Shown piece after piece: positions 32,681 to 45,200 of a DNA stretch of 64,000 nt. Positions within the stretch are counted from its first letter, which is position 1. Each line of letters opens with the position of its first letter. This DNA comes from Eimeria necatrix. Its lineage: Eukaryota > Apicomplexa > Conoidasida > Eucoccidiorida > Eimeriidae. The notes beneath the pieces are model-generated. The model worked only from the letters and a program-made list of their open reading frames with translations. It ran no database searches and was not told the DNA's origin. The stretch is from assembly GCF_000499385.1 (NCBI RefSeq), contig NW_013654545.1, positions 59,595 through 123,594 of the forward strand, written 5' to 3'. Position numbers and translations under genes: made by a program.

Positions 32681-35372
32681 GATTGGGAGACAGGGAACCC
32701 TCGAATGGCGCTCTAGGATGCACTACGCACCCAAAGAGGCTGCGTAGCGGCTGGCGGCGGTTTGAGAGGGAGCGAAGAGAGAATACAAGCTCTTCTTGTA
32801 CCTGTTTGCACAAGCTGCTTCAAAATATTTTTTGCTGTGGTTCCGTTTGCTTGTTTGTCTATGTAGCCGCCGTTCTATGTTCACGCTAGGGGAGTGGATA
32901 CGAACAAGCATTCAGAGGGTGCACACGGCTTCTTATTTGATCTTTAATTCTTTGTGATTTTACTGGTGATGTTGCATTTTCGCATACTGTGCGATCCGTA
33001 GTGGCTGTAAGCCGGTGTTTGTATTCACGCACATCAGCCTTCAGCCTTGAGCATGTATACACACAAATTTGTCTAGTGCTTTGAATTGTGTATATTTATT
33101 TGCAACTACACATTCACGTACTTAGACTTGCCTGGATTATTTTTGTAAATATTTGCACATGTATATCTAAATGCATATTTGAAAATATATTTTCATATGT
33201 CTACATTTATTTTGATTAGATTTGTAGATGCTTGTTGCGCTGATATTATTTGCACTTTCAGGTGAACATGAACCGTTTGCCACGAGCATATTTATAATAC
33301 CTTATTTGCATCAGTATGCTCACATACATTTGCAATTATGTATTTATTATGTATTTGTGCATTATATATTTAAGCAGCCAAGGATATGTTTTGGCTGCAC
33401 AGGGGTGGACGCTACTCTCCCCCGGTGGGACCGTCCTGTTCCTGGCGTATGCTGCGTGCTTGTGTGGTGATGCCACGATTGTTTATGGCTCTGCCAGTTC
33501 ATGAAGTATATCGCTATTAGTGTTTGATTAGAAATAAGTGCATTCATTATTAAAATCAGGGGCAGACCAACCCGCATTTCCATATTATTCGAGGCTTGGG
33601 GACCTGCTGCTTGTTGTTCGTGGTAGTGGTAGCAACTACCTAGTATTGTTTGTACATTTCGTGGTGGCGACAGCTTTGTCTCCTGCAGTGCAATGCAGTA
33701 TGCTTACACTCAGATGTAAATGATGCACAAGCCACTAGCAACCGCTTACATATCCACATGCACTTTAAATGCAAGCATGGGCTTGCTATTGTATGCTGCT
33801 GAATACTTAAACCCCTGAAGTGGGGATCTCGGCAGGGGTGCCATTGTTCTCTTTGCCGTTCGAACTCCTGCTTTGAAAATAAACTAGTGCATGAAAATGT
33901 ATTTGGGTGAACTCACCGTCCCTTACAAGTGATGCGTTCACCATGTATGGCGCGCACTTATTTCCGTGCATACCCAGTGTGTGTGCACAAGTCGGGAGCC
34001 GTCGTGAACAACGTGGCGGCGTGGCATAACTAGTTGCAGTGCATTATATGCATTAGGCCGTAGCCCGCCGGCGCAGCATTGTAGCTGACCCTCAGCTGTG
34101 CGTTGGGGACCAATTGAGGTATGCTGTTCCACATCACACGAGGATTTAGCGACTCTACACTGGAAGTGCGTGAGGGAAACAGCGCGCGCACTGCAAGCCT
34201 CTTATCGTCTGTCTGTACAGTTTACTCGTAGTATCTGAGCACGGGGAGGTAAGAGTGCGATGAGTAATGGTTGGGAAGGTTAAAATTCTAGAATTGACAA
34301 TTGAAGTTGAAGTCAAGGAAATGGCGCGATAGCATATAATGAGAAGAGGCCCGAGAGTGACAACACTAAAGCTTAACAACGCAAAGTGAACGCACATGAG
34401 TACGCAGGTGATTGCCACCCAAAGCATAAGGAACATACTGAGGCGGACGGAGCAGAGATTAGTGAATCTGCGTAGGAAACACTAGATAGCGTAGTTCAGA
34501 AACACAACTGCTAATTTTGGGTGTATGCAGGCAGCCCTAACTATCCTTCCGATGTGTGAATACAGTAAAGCTTAACGCGCGAGCTATGCGGAGTTGTCAC
34601 GGTGGCCCCAGGGCCTCCAGGGCCCCCAGGGCCCCGAGGGCCTCCGTAGCCCTGTGGGGCCCGTGGCTGTCCCGCAGCCGAAACCATAAAATATTTTCTT
34701 GAATGTCAATGCCACACCATGTGTAACGACTGCTGTACAAACATATACACATATTTTTTCCATGCTTTTACAGGCAAAAAGTTGGCTAGCCTAGAATGCG
34801 ACCGTTCGAAGGCGCTGCACTGTATGCAAAGTAAGTACGTACAGGGCTGGCTTGGTGTTGTCGCAGCTCCCACCGGCATGTGTGGCCCACTGTATTCGGC
34901 GATGATACGGATTACTAATTTACTTCCTAAGCGTCACAACCAACTTCGTTTCGTTATCTACGCGTGCGTTTGGACGAAAGGCCGGCGCCTCTGTTGGCGC
35001 AGCCCAAAGATGCCGAAAACTACTACATTTGTAACGTCACAGAGCTAGCGAAAAAGCTATGAAGCGCGGCTGGAGAGCCATGACACCTTTTCTCGGGAGC
35101 AGCTACGCAACAGATCTAGTATGTAACCGTATGCTCGGTTTGGCTTGATGCAATTCGGACGCCTACCCACAATAGCTATCCGCCTGTTCTGCATGCTCGC
35201 TTGTCCTTAAGGCGTGTGGGTGCACGCAGACTAGAAAGATCTCTGGGTTCACTTGATGTAGAACTCACACCATTAGACTTTGCAACTGCTGGTTACTCGT
35301 GAGAACTAACGAACCCATCAAGAAAAAGGAGATCCACAACGTTTGCCTATTAACAAGCTCAGGTTTCGCATA
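32681..35372. other. Convergent intergenic region (CCCH / CIA2 3' ends)
   Basis: No gene recognised. About 33050-33380 is AT-rich with TGCATAT/TATGTA words and a perfect 14-bp palindrome GAAAATATATTTTC at 33181-33194. A contrasting GC patch lies at 34602-34668. Confidence 0.5.
34602..34668. repeat. GGGCC-rich patch
   Basis: About 67 bp made of repeated CCAGGGCCTCC / CAGGGCCCC words with overlapping GGGCCC palindromes, in an otherwise AT-balanced intergenic region. Similar single GGGGCCC words occur at 16240-16260 and 16445-16460. It may be a CpG-like or structure-forming patch; function unknown. Confidence 0.6.
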
Positions 35373-37088
35373 TCAGCACCATAAGAGGTGCGTCACGTCT
35401 TCCCAAACGTCTGTACCTTTCAGTCCTGAAAGCAGCAGAAGAGCACACATTCAGGAGCATTCTGTGTACAGTTAATGCCTTGAATTCAAAGGTTAACTGC
35501 TTGAGCTTACCAGTGTCGACCATTTGCTTAAGAGACGGGTTAGCTGCTGCCGCTCGCACTCTTTCCTTGTCCTTGAGCTGCTTGTTAATTGAAGCACCAG
35601 ACGAATGAGAGCCAGCTATTATTGAAACCTCCACTGCGGCCGTTTCTGCCTTGGCTGCTGCTGCTGCAGCTCGCTGTGCCTTCACCAGCAACAGCAAACC
35701 TATCAATGTTGCCTAGGAACGCAAAAGCAGGGGCAGCAGCACTAGCACTCACAGCAACAGCAGCAGCACAGCTGCCTACCCGCCGGGCAGCCGGCACATC
35801 GACAGCAGCACTTCCAACACGAACGTTTGCAACGAAAAGGAGCAGCAGCAGACCACACGTTTGGCAAAAGTTCTAGCGGTAGTCACAGCTCCAGGAGAAG
35901 CTCCCGCAACATTAGCAGTAGTGGCAAGGACAGCAGCGGTGGCAGTCTCATGTGCTGCATTATGTGGCATGCAGTGCACGGACGAGCTCTGGGCCAGGCA
36001 CTTATGCCTTGCCTGTGAACAGTGAGGAATTGTCGGGCGGAAATTTATCTCCAGATGGAGTCCTCGAGTTTGCACCCAGTGCTGCAGTTGCTGCTGCTGC
36101 GGCAGCATGCCGCTATACATGCCGCTGCTCCGTTCTCCTGTAGAGCTTGTGCTATAGCTACTGCAGCTGTGCACTTTAACATACTCAGGGGTCACCACCA
36201 TCAGCTCCTCCAGTGTGTATGGATGTTCAGGATCAGTTATGCACCTCACTGCTGCGTATACTTCCTGAGGAAACAGCGAAGGACAGACGCAATCACAATT
36301 TGAATCTCAATTGGATCTATAGGCAGCTGCTGCTTCTGCTGCTTTCGTGCTACTTTTCAAAAGACGAACAGGTGAACTCCCACCTGAGCAGTCAGCATCT
36401 CATTACGAGAAAACATGGCCGCGCGCCGTCGATCAATCCGTTGAACCATGTTGTCCTTGCTGCAGCTGCTGCTTTTGCTGTCCTTTCTGTCAATGCAACT
36501 GCTACTTGAGCTCCTGCACTCGGGCTTAAGCCTCTCCTTGCTCGTGCCTGCACAGGAGCTTGTGGATGCTCGAGTGAGGTCACCAGGCGGCCGAGAAGTC
36601 CTCGACGGCAACTTCGGACTAGCATCGGCAGCTGACGCTGCTTCTAATTCTGCATGTGGTAATTCTGAGCTTTTTGTTTCTTGCTGCGAGGCAGGTGGTG
36701 CAGCTGCTTCTGGGTCCACTGCGCAAGAGGGCGCTGTGGATCGTTGACACTGTGATTCGTGTTCATAGCTGTAGGCAGCAAGGGGGGAGTCTGAAGTCAT
36801 AATTTGGCTGTCTGCAAGCAAAAGCTTGCGTTCTTCCAAAAGAAGCTCCTTCACTTGCTGTTGTTGCCACCGAAGGTCTCTGTTGCTAAGCAGAGGACGA
36901 ATGCGGGGCAACTGCGGTGGCGGGGGCCTCCCGAGTTCCCTTCTTTGATGAAACAGCCCACTCGCTGTTTTCCCGCAGAACCGATGTGGCCGCAGAACAG
37001 AGTAAAAATCCGAAGTGAATCGACACCGCGGGAAAGTGTCCTGCGGCCGCTGCACTTGAGGCGTTGGGTTATCCCCTTCAGGCATCAT
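35373..37088 (-). CDS. CIA2/FAM96 (MIP18) family cytosolic Fe-S assembly factor
   Basis: Part of the CIA targeting complex, which with CIA1 and MMS19 passes Fe-S clusters to cytosolic and nuclear apoproteins. Exons 37088-36384, 36264-36013, 35712-35511 and 35425-35373 are in phase; 403 residues. Core blocks: ITDPEHPYTLEELMVV (human CIA2B: INDPEHPLTLEELNVV), FRPTIPHCSQ with the conserved reactive cysteine C317, ATLIGLLLLVK, and INKQLKDKERVRAA near the end. Intron 2 uses a GC donor (GCAAGG) to join PHCSQ to ATLIGL, and no GT donor gives this join. Oddities are a 235-residue N-terminal extension rich in Ser, Arg and Gln, where the human protein has about 40, and a Ser/Gln-rich insert of about 45 residues between VKVH and LHLEINF. 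The last exon (18 codons, GTAAGC donor) is likely but not certain. Confidence 0.88.
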
Positions 37089-38334
37089 TCTGGTACGTTA
37101 ATTTATTCCCGACAGCCCGTATTTCATTTTCTGAGCAGTTTAAATGAGGAGAATGATGCGCAAGGGATCCGTGTTTCAGCCTAGCCGACACAAGACAGGA
37201 GGGAGCCCAAGCCACGTCACCATGCGCTGCATGCTCCAGAACACTGAGGCTGACCAAGCAATGCTCCTTCCTAAGAAAAGCCTTGCCGTAAAACCAACTT
37301 ATTAAGTACATGAACATTCACATAATTTTATTATAGTCATTAAGCTTAAGGGATGTATAGGCCGTAGTCTTCGCTTCTCTCGTCTGCAGTCACTGCTAAG
37401 GCTTTGGCACACTTTGGGAGTATGGTCAAGCGCACACCCCAGTTAGCTCGCGACAAAGAGTAAAATTAAATAAGTATGGATAAAGCTTTGTGAATGCTGC
37501 AAGAATGTTAGTAAGAAGGCGGCCGTCGTAGGGCTGTTGTCGCGATTTGCTCGAATGCCCAAGGTCTCTCCATAAGCACCAATGCATCATCCCCTGAACT
37601 TCTATAAAAAATCTAGTGCTACATGCACCAACGCAGCTCTTCTGTACGAAAGCCTTGTATAATTTGGCAGTGCGCACTTTCTTGTGCGAAGAGCTCTTTG
37701 AAGCCCTACTTTTTTTACACCAGAGCAGCAGAGAAAGGCAGAGCGGGTGGGCCGCTGGCTTCCACTTTAACGTTTCCTCCCGGATTCGTATTTGTATTTG
37801 GCGGTATTATCATTTCACATCAGTTTCGTGTCAATGTTTTCGCCGTGTTGTCAGCCGAAGGGCGCTACATATTCCCTCTGTTGGTGGCAGCATCAGGCAG
37901 GCACTGCTTCGCTGTCCAAGTTGTTGCTTTACGGTAGATTTCAGCCCATTGAACTTTCCACCGCTGAGTTTCAACACTGCTGTGCATTCCGGGCCTCCCG
38001 ATTGCTCGACTCGGGTTTATCTCCCAGCTAACAAAACAGTGCCTGTGGCGAGTGACATGCCAGCTCATGATTAATTTGCGCTGCCTTCATTGCTTACTTA
38101 CCCCGTTCAGGGCAGCAGGAACTAGCCATGTCGTCTCATCTGCTTTCCTACGTAATTAGTTCACTGACATCTGCACATCTCAAAGCGCTGCCTAGGGAAT
38201 ATTTGGATACCTCATTGAGAGGGTGCACTCTTTTTGGAAGCCTCCGCTCTCCCCTTTTTGTTTCTTCCTCTTCTTCGGTTTTTCTTCACTTGTGTGGATC
38301 TACCCTGAAGCCTAGAATTAGAAGTGTGGGGTGG
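37089..38334. other. Intergenic, no gene seen
   Basis: About 1.2 kb between the CIA2 start and the stop of the next minus-strand gene. Plus-strand frames at 37616-38074 lack a recognisable domain or supported start. It probably carries the CIA2 promoter and the 3' end of the downstream orphan gene. Confidence 0.5.
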
Positions 38335-41019
38335 TCATACTTTGAGTGGTTCAGCTACCTGTGTGTTCTGCGGCTGCTTCTGTTCTTGCTGCGGCTTGCG
38401 CTGTCGCTGCCGATTCTTTTGTGAGCGTTGCTGCTGCTGCTGCCGAGGGGCCACTTCAAGCTGTGTTCCTGTTTGTTGTTGTTTTTCGTGTTGCGAAGTT
38501 CGTGGCTCGCGCTGCTGCGCCGATAGCTGTCGCAGCTGCTTCAGTCGCTCCCACTGCGCACGCGGTAGCTTGCGGCTGCTCTTATCATCCCTAAGTTGCA
38601 CATCGCCTGTGCTGTGTGTGAGATGCGCTAGCTCTTTATCCCCGCTGTGCTGTGTGCTCGAGCTGCAGTCTTGTTTGTGAAGTTCGTCATGTAAGTGAGA
38701 AGCGGACACGACGCCCGAAAAGAGTCTTTTGCAGGTGGCCCAATCTGCTGCATCTTGATTGTGAACATCCCAAACAGGCTTTCCATGTTGCTGATTTGCC
38801 ACAATAGGGCCCCCGGCTTCTGTTCTTTCTGAAATATAGTTCTGGTCGAATAAGTTGGCCAGTGAATGCGGCCAAAACCAGCTGCCGCACCAACCCTGAA
38901 GTTTACCAGCAGCAAGCCCAGGAGCCGGCGGTGGAATCGTCAGAAGTGAATGCAAGTGCTGTAGCGACCTTTGGTGAGGCATCCACTCCCCGAGTTTTGC
39001 GTTGACTCTTGACCACTCTTCACTAGATTTGTCATGGTGCAGTAGTACAGCGGGAATGGGCTGGCGTGCACATCTGTTTTGAAGCTGACCACATAACTGT
39101 GTCTGAAACTCATGCAAGCTGGGCTGCCAAACACGCCCGAATGGGTCTTTGGCCACGGAGCCGCTTGCAGTTAATTCGGAGAAGCCTGCGATTCTGTGCA
39201 ATACTGATGGCTCCGAAGCGTTCAACGCTGTTGGTGGGGCTTCTTCCTGAAGCCAATCTGGCTGTCCGCTGTTCGGTGCAAATCTTCGGCAGTCAAGGTA
39301 TGCTTGGGCAACATCGCATGTGTTTACAGTCTGTGAGAAGTGTTGAGGGAAAGCAGAAAAGCCCTGATTATTATGGTTGTCCAGCGCTCCGGGAATAGAC
39401 CTGTCCAATTGAGGGCATAGGAAAAAGCCCAAGCTGGGGTACGGATGGCCTGAGTTTCTGTCCGCGGGCGTCACCTCCCCAAAGTGGAAATTCTTAGCTG
39501 CTTCACTTCTCACTGACTGCGGCCTCTGAATAGGGTTGATGGAAAGCTCCTTCTTGTGAGGCCGGTGCAGCACGTGATTTTCCAGTATGAAATCCCTCTG
39601 GCCTTCCTGCTGTGCCTCCATCCGTTGCTCTTCGGTTGCAGAGCCACTATCCGTTTTCACTTGCTTCAACGCCTTCTGACCATTGAACAGCAGTGGAAAT
39701 GTAGGGTGAAGCAGGATTTCTTGCAAGCGAGTAGAATGGGAAGGAAGCTGAGAAGGTATGACCAGAAATGGTGCACGAATGGAGGAACACGCCAACGCGC
39801 CGACTCTTCGTTGAGCAGAAAGTTCTTTCTGCTGCACAATAAATTCTTGATGTTTTCGATCCAACCGCTCCAGCGTCGAGTCTTCATGTGTTGTCGCCTC
39901 GTTGAGGTGCTGGACGCTTAGCTGCTGCGCGCTTCGATTACCCAAAGGGAAGTGGGCCTTCAGCTGTTCAGTTGGTTCGGAGCCGCCAGCGGCTGCGCTG
40001 TTGGCTGCAGCGTCCACGAGAAAGCCTTCTAAATTCATGACCTGCTGATAAATCGGGGCGTCAGCAGGGGCTGCTGACCGTCTTATGACGGCTCGAAACG
40101 CATGCAGAACATGAGGAATGAAGTCAATGAATGCAGTTTCCTCAATTTGGCACTCTTGCAGTTCTCTCTGTAGCGTAGAACTTGCTAGCTCTTCATTAGT
40201 AAGAGCATGCTGCTGTCCGGCGGGATTTGAGGTGCAATCAGGCGCGCTCGACTGCACTGTTGCTGCTTCATGAATGCCCTCTTGCTGATTGCTCAAGCCT
40301 CGGCAGGGGCCTGTAAGAAGAGCTTCGTCCGCTCTTTTCATGAACTCATCTCTGCGCGCTTTGGCCTCCAACAGTTTGAGCACAAATTGCGCTGCATGAA
40401 TTAGTTCACCCGGGGCTGCTCGTTCTCCACTGTAGTTGAACACTGAGGCCGCCGCTCCCCGTTCTGCTCTGTAGAGCCGTGGGTTGGAGCAGACAATGTT
40501 CACAGTTGAAAACTTCAAGTTGGCATTTTGAAGAAGCTGTGGCTGCTGGATCTTGTTTGATAGACTAGCAAGTGCGGCCAGTTCTCTGCGTTGCTCCTGT
40601 TGCCGCTCTGCGTTTTCCAACTCGCAAGCAGCAGCTTGTGGCTCGCGTTTCCCATGACTTGCAGTTTCCTCCAAAGACTTTACAAGGCCTTCAGGACTGT
40701 CTTCAGCATCTGTGGAAGCCGACATGGCAGACTGCTGGCGAGCCTCTTCCAGTCGCTGCGGGGGCTCGACGCAGTCATTTTGGGTGACTGTCTCGGTTCC
40801 CGCCCTTCGTCCAACATTTTGAGATTTCGGCAGCAAAGGCCAGTGAGCAGCCCACTGCTCACTCGAAGAAGCATTCGCGAGGACAGTCGGCGGAGGTCTT
40901 TGAAGAGCTTCAGAACCAGGAAGAGGTCGCTTCCGGGCGGCTGGGGCCTCCCGTTGCGGCGCCGCTTTTCCGCGCCTCACAACTGTCGTCCATCTTGGTC
41001 GCTTGTCCTGCTTCTCCAT
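38335..41019 (-). CDS. Large single-exon protein of unknown function
   Basis: A single frame of 894 residues from the ATG at 41019 (MEKQDKRPRWTTVVRRGKAA); a longer frame upstream would need a GTG start. I do not recognise a domain. The N-terminal 35 residues are strongly basic with an RWTTVVRRGK motif. A Gln/Glu-rich helical stretch (ENAERQQEQRRELAALASL) precedes a compact, less biased block (FSTVNIVCSNPRLYRAE to LKLLEAKARRDEFMKRADEA). The middle has mixed composition with several Trp and Cys. The C-terminal about 80 residues are very Gln/Arg/Lys-rich (QQQQQRSQKNRQRQRKPQQ). No signal peptide or membrane segment is visible. The ends suggest a nucleic-acid-associated or nuclear protein, but that is only composition. 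An open frame of this length without homopolymer help is very unlikely to be chance. Confidence 0.75.
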   Translation of the reverse strand: MEKQDKRPRWTTVVRRGKAAPQREAPAARKRPLPGSEALQRPPPTVLANASSSEQWAAHWPLLPKSQNVGRRAGTETVTQNDCVEPPQRLEEARQQSAMSASTDAEDSPEGLVKSLEETASHGKREPQAAACELENAERQQEQRRELAALASLSNKIQQPQLLQNANLKFSTVNIVCSNPRLYRAERGAAASVFNYSGERAAPGELIHAAQFVLKLLEAKARRDEFMKRADEALLTGPCRGLSNQQEGIHEAATVQSSAPDCTSNPAGQQHALTNEELASSTLQRELQECQIEETAFIDFIPHVLHAFRAVIRRSAAPADAPIYQQVMNLEGFLVDAAANSAAAGGSEPTEQLKAHFPLGNRSAQQLSVQHLNEATTHEDSTLERLDRKHQEFIVQQKELSAQRRVGALACSSIRAPFLVIPSQLPSHSTRLQEILLHPTFPLLFNGQKALKQVKTDSGSATEEQRMEAQQEGQRDFILENHVLHRPHKKELSINPIQRPQSVRSEAAKNFHFGEVTPADRNSGHPYPSLGFFLCPQLDRSIPGALDNHNNQGFSAFPQHFSQTVNTCDVAQAYLDCRRFAPNSGQPDWLQEEAPPTALNASEPSVLHRIAGFSELTASGSVAKDPFGRVWQPSLHEFQTQLCGQLQNRCARQPIPAVLLHHDKSSEEWSRVNAKLGEWMPHQRSLQHLHSLLTIPPPAPGLAAGKLQGWCGSWFWPHSLANLFDQNYISERTEAGGPIVANQQHGKPVWDVHNQDAADWATCKRLFSGVVSASHLHDELHKQDCSSSTQHSGDKELAHLTHSTGDVQLRDDKSSRKLPRAQWERLKQLRQLSAQQREPRTSQHEKQQQTGTQLEVAPRQQQQQRSQKNRQRQRKPQQEQKQPQNTQVAEPLKV

Positions 41020-42183
41020 TCGCGCGTTAGTTGTGCAGTCTCCGACTTGGCAGTATGCTGGAAAAAGACTGCAGTGCACAGCTGTCCACTTGCAGTTGGA
41101 CAGCTAGTTAAAGTAGTGTTGAAGATTCCATTAACAGTGAAGCTCGACCAATGGAAATTCCGTGAGGGATCGTTAGGCCATTTAGACCACGTCAAACAGG
41201 GACCATGCGCACTCGCGGGAAAACGCCACGGTGGATGGCGTGCAGCTGTCGCCACAGAAGGTTGAACGGTTTCGCCAGTCAAGAAAAAAGCCAAGTGAGA
41301 CAGAAAGCGTTGGCCTTATGAGTGATTGGCCCTAAAGAAATCCATACGATTACTGCCAGAGTGAAAGGGACTTTCTGGCAAGACCACTTCAAGTATATTC
41401 CCGGGAAAATCTGAATGCAATAGGAGGAAAGACGCAGAGAGTCGCTGGGAGCCGATTGGAAGCACTCTGTGGACGCTCATTGCAGATCATTTGTCACTTC
41501 TCCTCAACAATTAAAAGAAAACGGTGCGATTTGCTCTAATTGGTACTTCAAGTGATAGCCACATCAAGTGGCTTCCTTGCATCGATAGTGGTCAAACTGT
41601 TGTGAGGTGAACAACACGGATCTGCCTGATGATGTGCTTACACCCCATCGGCAGTCTGTACTGCCTCCGCGGAATAGAAGATCTCTAAGATGTTGAAGCA
41701 TGTAGTTAAGATAAATTCAGTTTATATATGGGATAGTTGTCTATGTTACCCCATGTAAAGAGCTGAACATGCAGGTTACAAGCATGTGCAGAACATGTTC
41801 GACAGAGCTAGACAACAGAGCTAACGTGCGTGTAGCGGCCTTGCGTTCAAACTAATAAACATGAAAACCCTTCACTTTTTCACATATTCTATTTGGCTGC
41901 TTGATATTTGATGTTCTGAACGCCAAACAAACGGTTTCACTCAAAGCCACGATTTTTCGGCATCCACTGACTAGCAGGGAACCAAAGGCATTCTGGGCAT
42001 TGCTGGTGGATACTGCAGATTCGGACGTAGTGAAAAAAACATCGATCCAGGAGTTTTTTCAGTTGTTGGCCTTTTCTGTAGATGGACAGATTTAAAAGGT
42101 TGCGTGAGGGACGGATAATCAACGACATTGCCAGGGTCGTCTGAACAGGGCAAGGACCTAGGAGCGAACATAGCCCCTTGAGT

Positions 42184-42235
42184 GTTCCTGAGACAAGAAG
42201 TGTTTGTGAGGGTTCCTGAGACAAGAAGTGTTTGT
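42184..42235. repeat. Perfect 24-bp direct duplication, 28-bp period
   Basis: A 24-bp word beginning GTTCCTGAGACAAGAAGT occurs at 42184-42207 and again at 42212-42235 with a 4-bp spacer. No further copies are seen nearby. Confidence 0.9.
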
Positions 42236-45200
42236 TTTTCCTAGTTTAAATCTAAACATCAGCCCTTCAACGGAGACGGTGTGGTGGCCGCTGCTCAAAT
42301 CATGACTTCATAAAGTACTTGAAGATGGGTTCATACACGCCTTTACGTTCACTGGCCCCCAACAATCAGCTCAACGGGCTCTCTGCTCGGCTCGAAAAAT
42401 CATGCAAAAATGTATTGCGATTTTATGGAGAGGTGTCGAATGCATACTTTAAAAAAAGGCCGCTCCACTAAAATAGTCTCAGCAGCTCGATTGTATGCAA
42501 TGTGAAGTACAAGTGATGAGGCATGAAAGAAACGAGAGTCCACACCAGATGACTCAAATCATACGAATCAGGCACAAGAAATGTAGGGAGGAGAAAGCAC
42601 GAACTGGGCTTTTGGACGGACTTGTTAGTGTTACTCAGGGAGCTCACGACATACATCACAGTTCGGAATACATCACAGTTCGAGATCCGCAAATGATGAA
42701 TAATACTGCGCAGATCAACCATAACTTCATTACGTGTGAAAAAGCGGCAGATTTTGGACAATTCGCAAGAAGTTCAACAAATTGGCTGAGATGATGAGAG
42801 CCCCATGCTCGCAGCTTTTTACTGCGATACCTGCTAAAAGCAATGCACCAAACAGAGCAAAAGCTGGAGCAGCTCGCAAATGAAACACACAGGATCAAAA
42901 AGAAAAATGAACTCGAAGTCATATCGTCGCACACTGCAGATTTACTTGGAGCATCAACTGCTGCAACGTTATGCTTGTGCGGATGTAATGTGCAAGTGAA
43001 GCTTGCTCATACAATGCTTCTGCAATTGTGTCGGCCCTCGCTTTCCATAGTTGCCACCCAAAGTTACTCAGCGAATGGTTGTGACCTTGTAAAGCTGTAT
43101 GAAGCTTCCCACCGCCTTACCGCGAGCCCAAGGAGCAGAGACATTGAGGCCCTTCTGCCCACTGGCCGACCCTTAAGATACTGACAGAACGTAGGGAGAC
43201 TTGTAAGACACCTTAAGAGTTGATTGCTCAGACCTACCTGCAGCTGTGGCTACAAAAGTTTCCAGACACTTTCACTGTCGCGCTGAAGAAAGAACCGGGG
43301 AGACAGTTAGCCAGACTGACCCTGTATAGACCCTTTCCATGTCCAGAGTCGTCTCTGATCATCACATTGGGAAAACCAGGCTTTTTCCTTGCCAAACAGT
43401 TTCATGGGTTACTTTACTGTGCAATTGAATGGGGTCCAGAGCACCTCGAGAATTTTCGGTTGCATCAGAGGTAGCAAACTCCTTAGGGGGAGGAGCACGT
43501 TGAAAGCAAGATTGCTGCACTACCAGATAGACACATGAAAATCGAGGAGCTGCGTTAGTTAGTGTGTCTGTTTTTCTATGTTCTGACTTGCTTCTCCAGG
43601 CCTTTGGAAGATGCGCCCGCTTCCCTACCAAGCAACCGGAAACCATCATCAGCACCCTGTACAATCGATGGCACCCATGCTAGAGTATCTTTTCAACATT
43701 TTCCTTGGGAAACATTGACTTCTTTAGGCTGTTTCGCTGTTTTGTCATTTTGAGCAGAGACATCTTCATAATGCTTATTAGCTTTTCAACCGTACGGTGC
43801 CACGCCACCATCACTGCCGGTGCTGTTATTGTCGTGCACGGGGACTACAATGAGTCCTCCGCAAGGCCTGCAGAGGTCAGTGATGTGACAGAATAAGAGG
43901 CTTGTTAAATTTAGCCAGTTTACACGATTACAGAAGCCTTAGGGGCCTCGGCAGCAGGAAAGCGGGCCCTGGGGGCAGGGCTCGCCCAACGGGGAGGCCA
44001 GGGAGCTGACCTACAGAAAGGTGTGTCAGTGTCATATTCCGGAACTCTCTTTTTGAATACTTAAACATCGAGAAATGTTAGTTGGAGTTTTCTAACTTTT
44101 TGGGGAGAATTTAGAGAAGAGAATCGAGTCCTGGGGCATACCTGTTCGTCAGCAACCACAGACGTAGACTGAAGCATATGTACCATGTGTGAAAGAGAGC
44201 CCACTACCAGTGCCACAGAGGACGGCTCAATGTGTCTCTTCACGTAGGCTAGCCCTTTACATCTGACTCATACAGAAACTTATCTTCGAAGCTGTGTCAC
44301 ACTCAATCACAAATCACAACGCGCTTCCCGGGAGCCCCACGTTGTTTGTTGGCTGCTGGCGCTCTGCCCAGACAAGCTTCTGCAGCAGCATCGATGTACT
44401 ACCGCCAGTCAGTCCGTAGACTGCGAGTAACTCCGCTAGCTATCGACTACAATTAAAGACACAAAATTAGATATTTGCGTGCTCCGGTTCCGTAGCAGCC
44501 CGGGTAACAGCAAGGTCGGCAGAAGAATCCATAACCATTGGCTCTGGCGGATGTGCAGGCTTGCATCAGAGCTGGCAGCGTCGCAGTGCCCAAAGCAACC
44601 TCAATTTGCAAAAACATATTGCTGGACAATAGTAAAATGTCCACGGCAGGGTAAATAAGCGAAGGGGTAGGACGCCCTTCACACTCCACGTTCATCTTGC
44701 GATTAGCGGCGCATTGCTTGCGCTAGTCTCCCATCTAAGGACGCCTCTGAGAGTGCACGTGGAAAAGGGCTTCCGCCGTTAGCAGGACTCATGACCGCGG
44801 TACCGAACACCCTCCGGACAGGTGTAGCAGCGAGAGATGACCCAGAAGCTGTATATATGTTGATACTTCACGACAAGGCGCAAATCTGGCATACTTGGCA
44901 TCAGTATTCTGAGTATGGCCTACACTGGAAATTGGTTACCACAGCGCCAGGCTGTATGCTTTCGTTGTGCAATATTGTGCTCAACAGTATCAGTGTTGCG
45001 AAGGATTTTGCTCGCTGAAAAGTTATCGAAAAAAATGCAAATGAACACCTGCTGCTAAGTAAAAGCCAGCCATTCTCAAGAGACTCCTGGAGATACGCGC
45101 GTTTGCTTCCTATGTTTTCTCCTGCTTCCCGGGTTCAACATGATAACGCATCTCAGCAAATGATGAGCACGAAAACGTAGATCCCGCATCCTCGCCTCGA

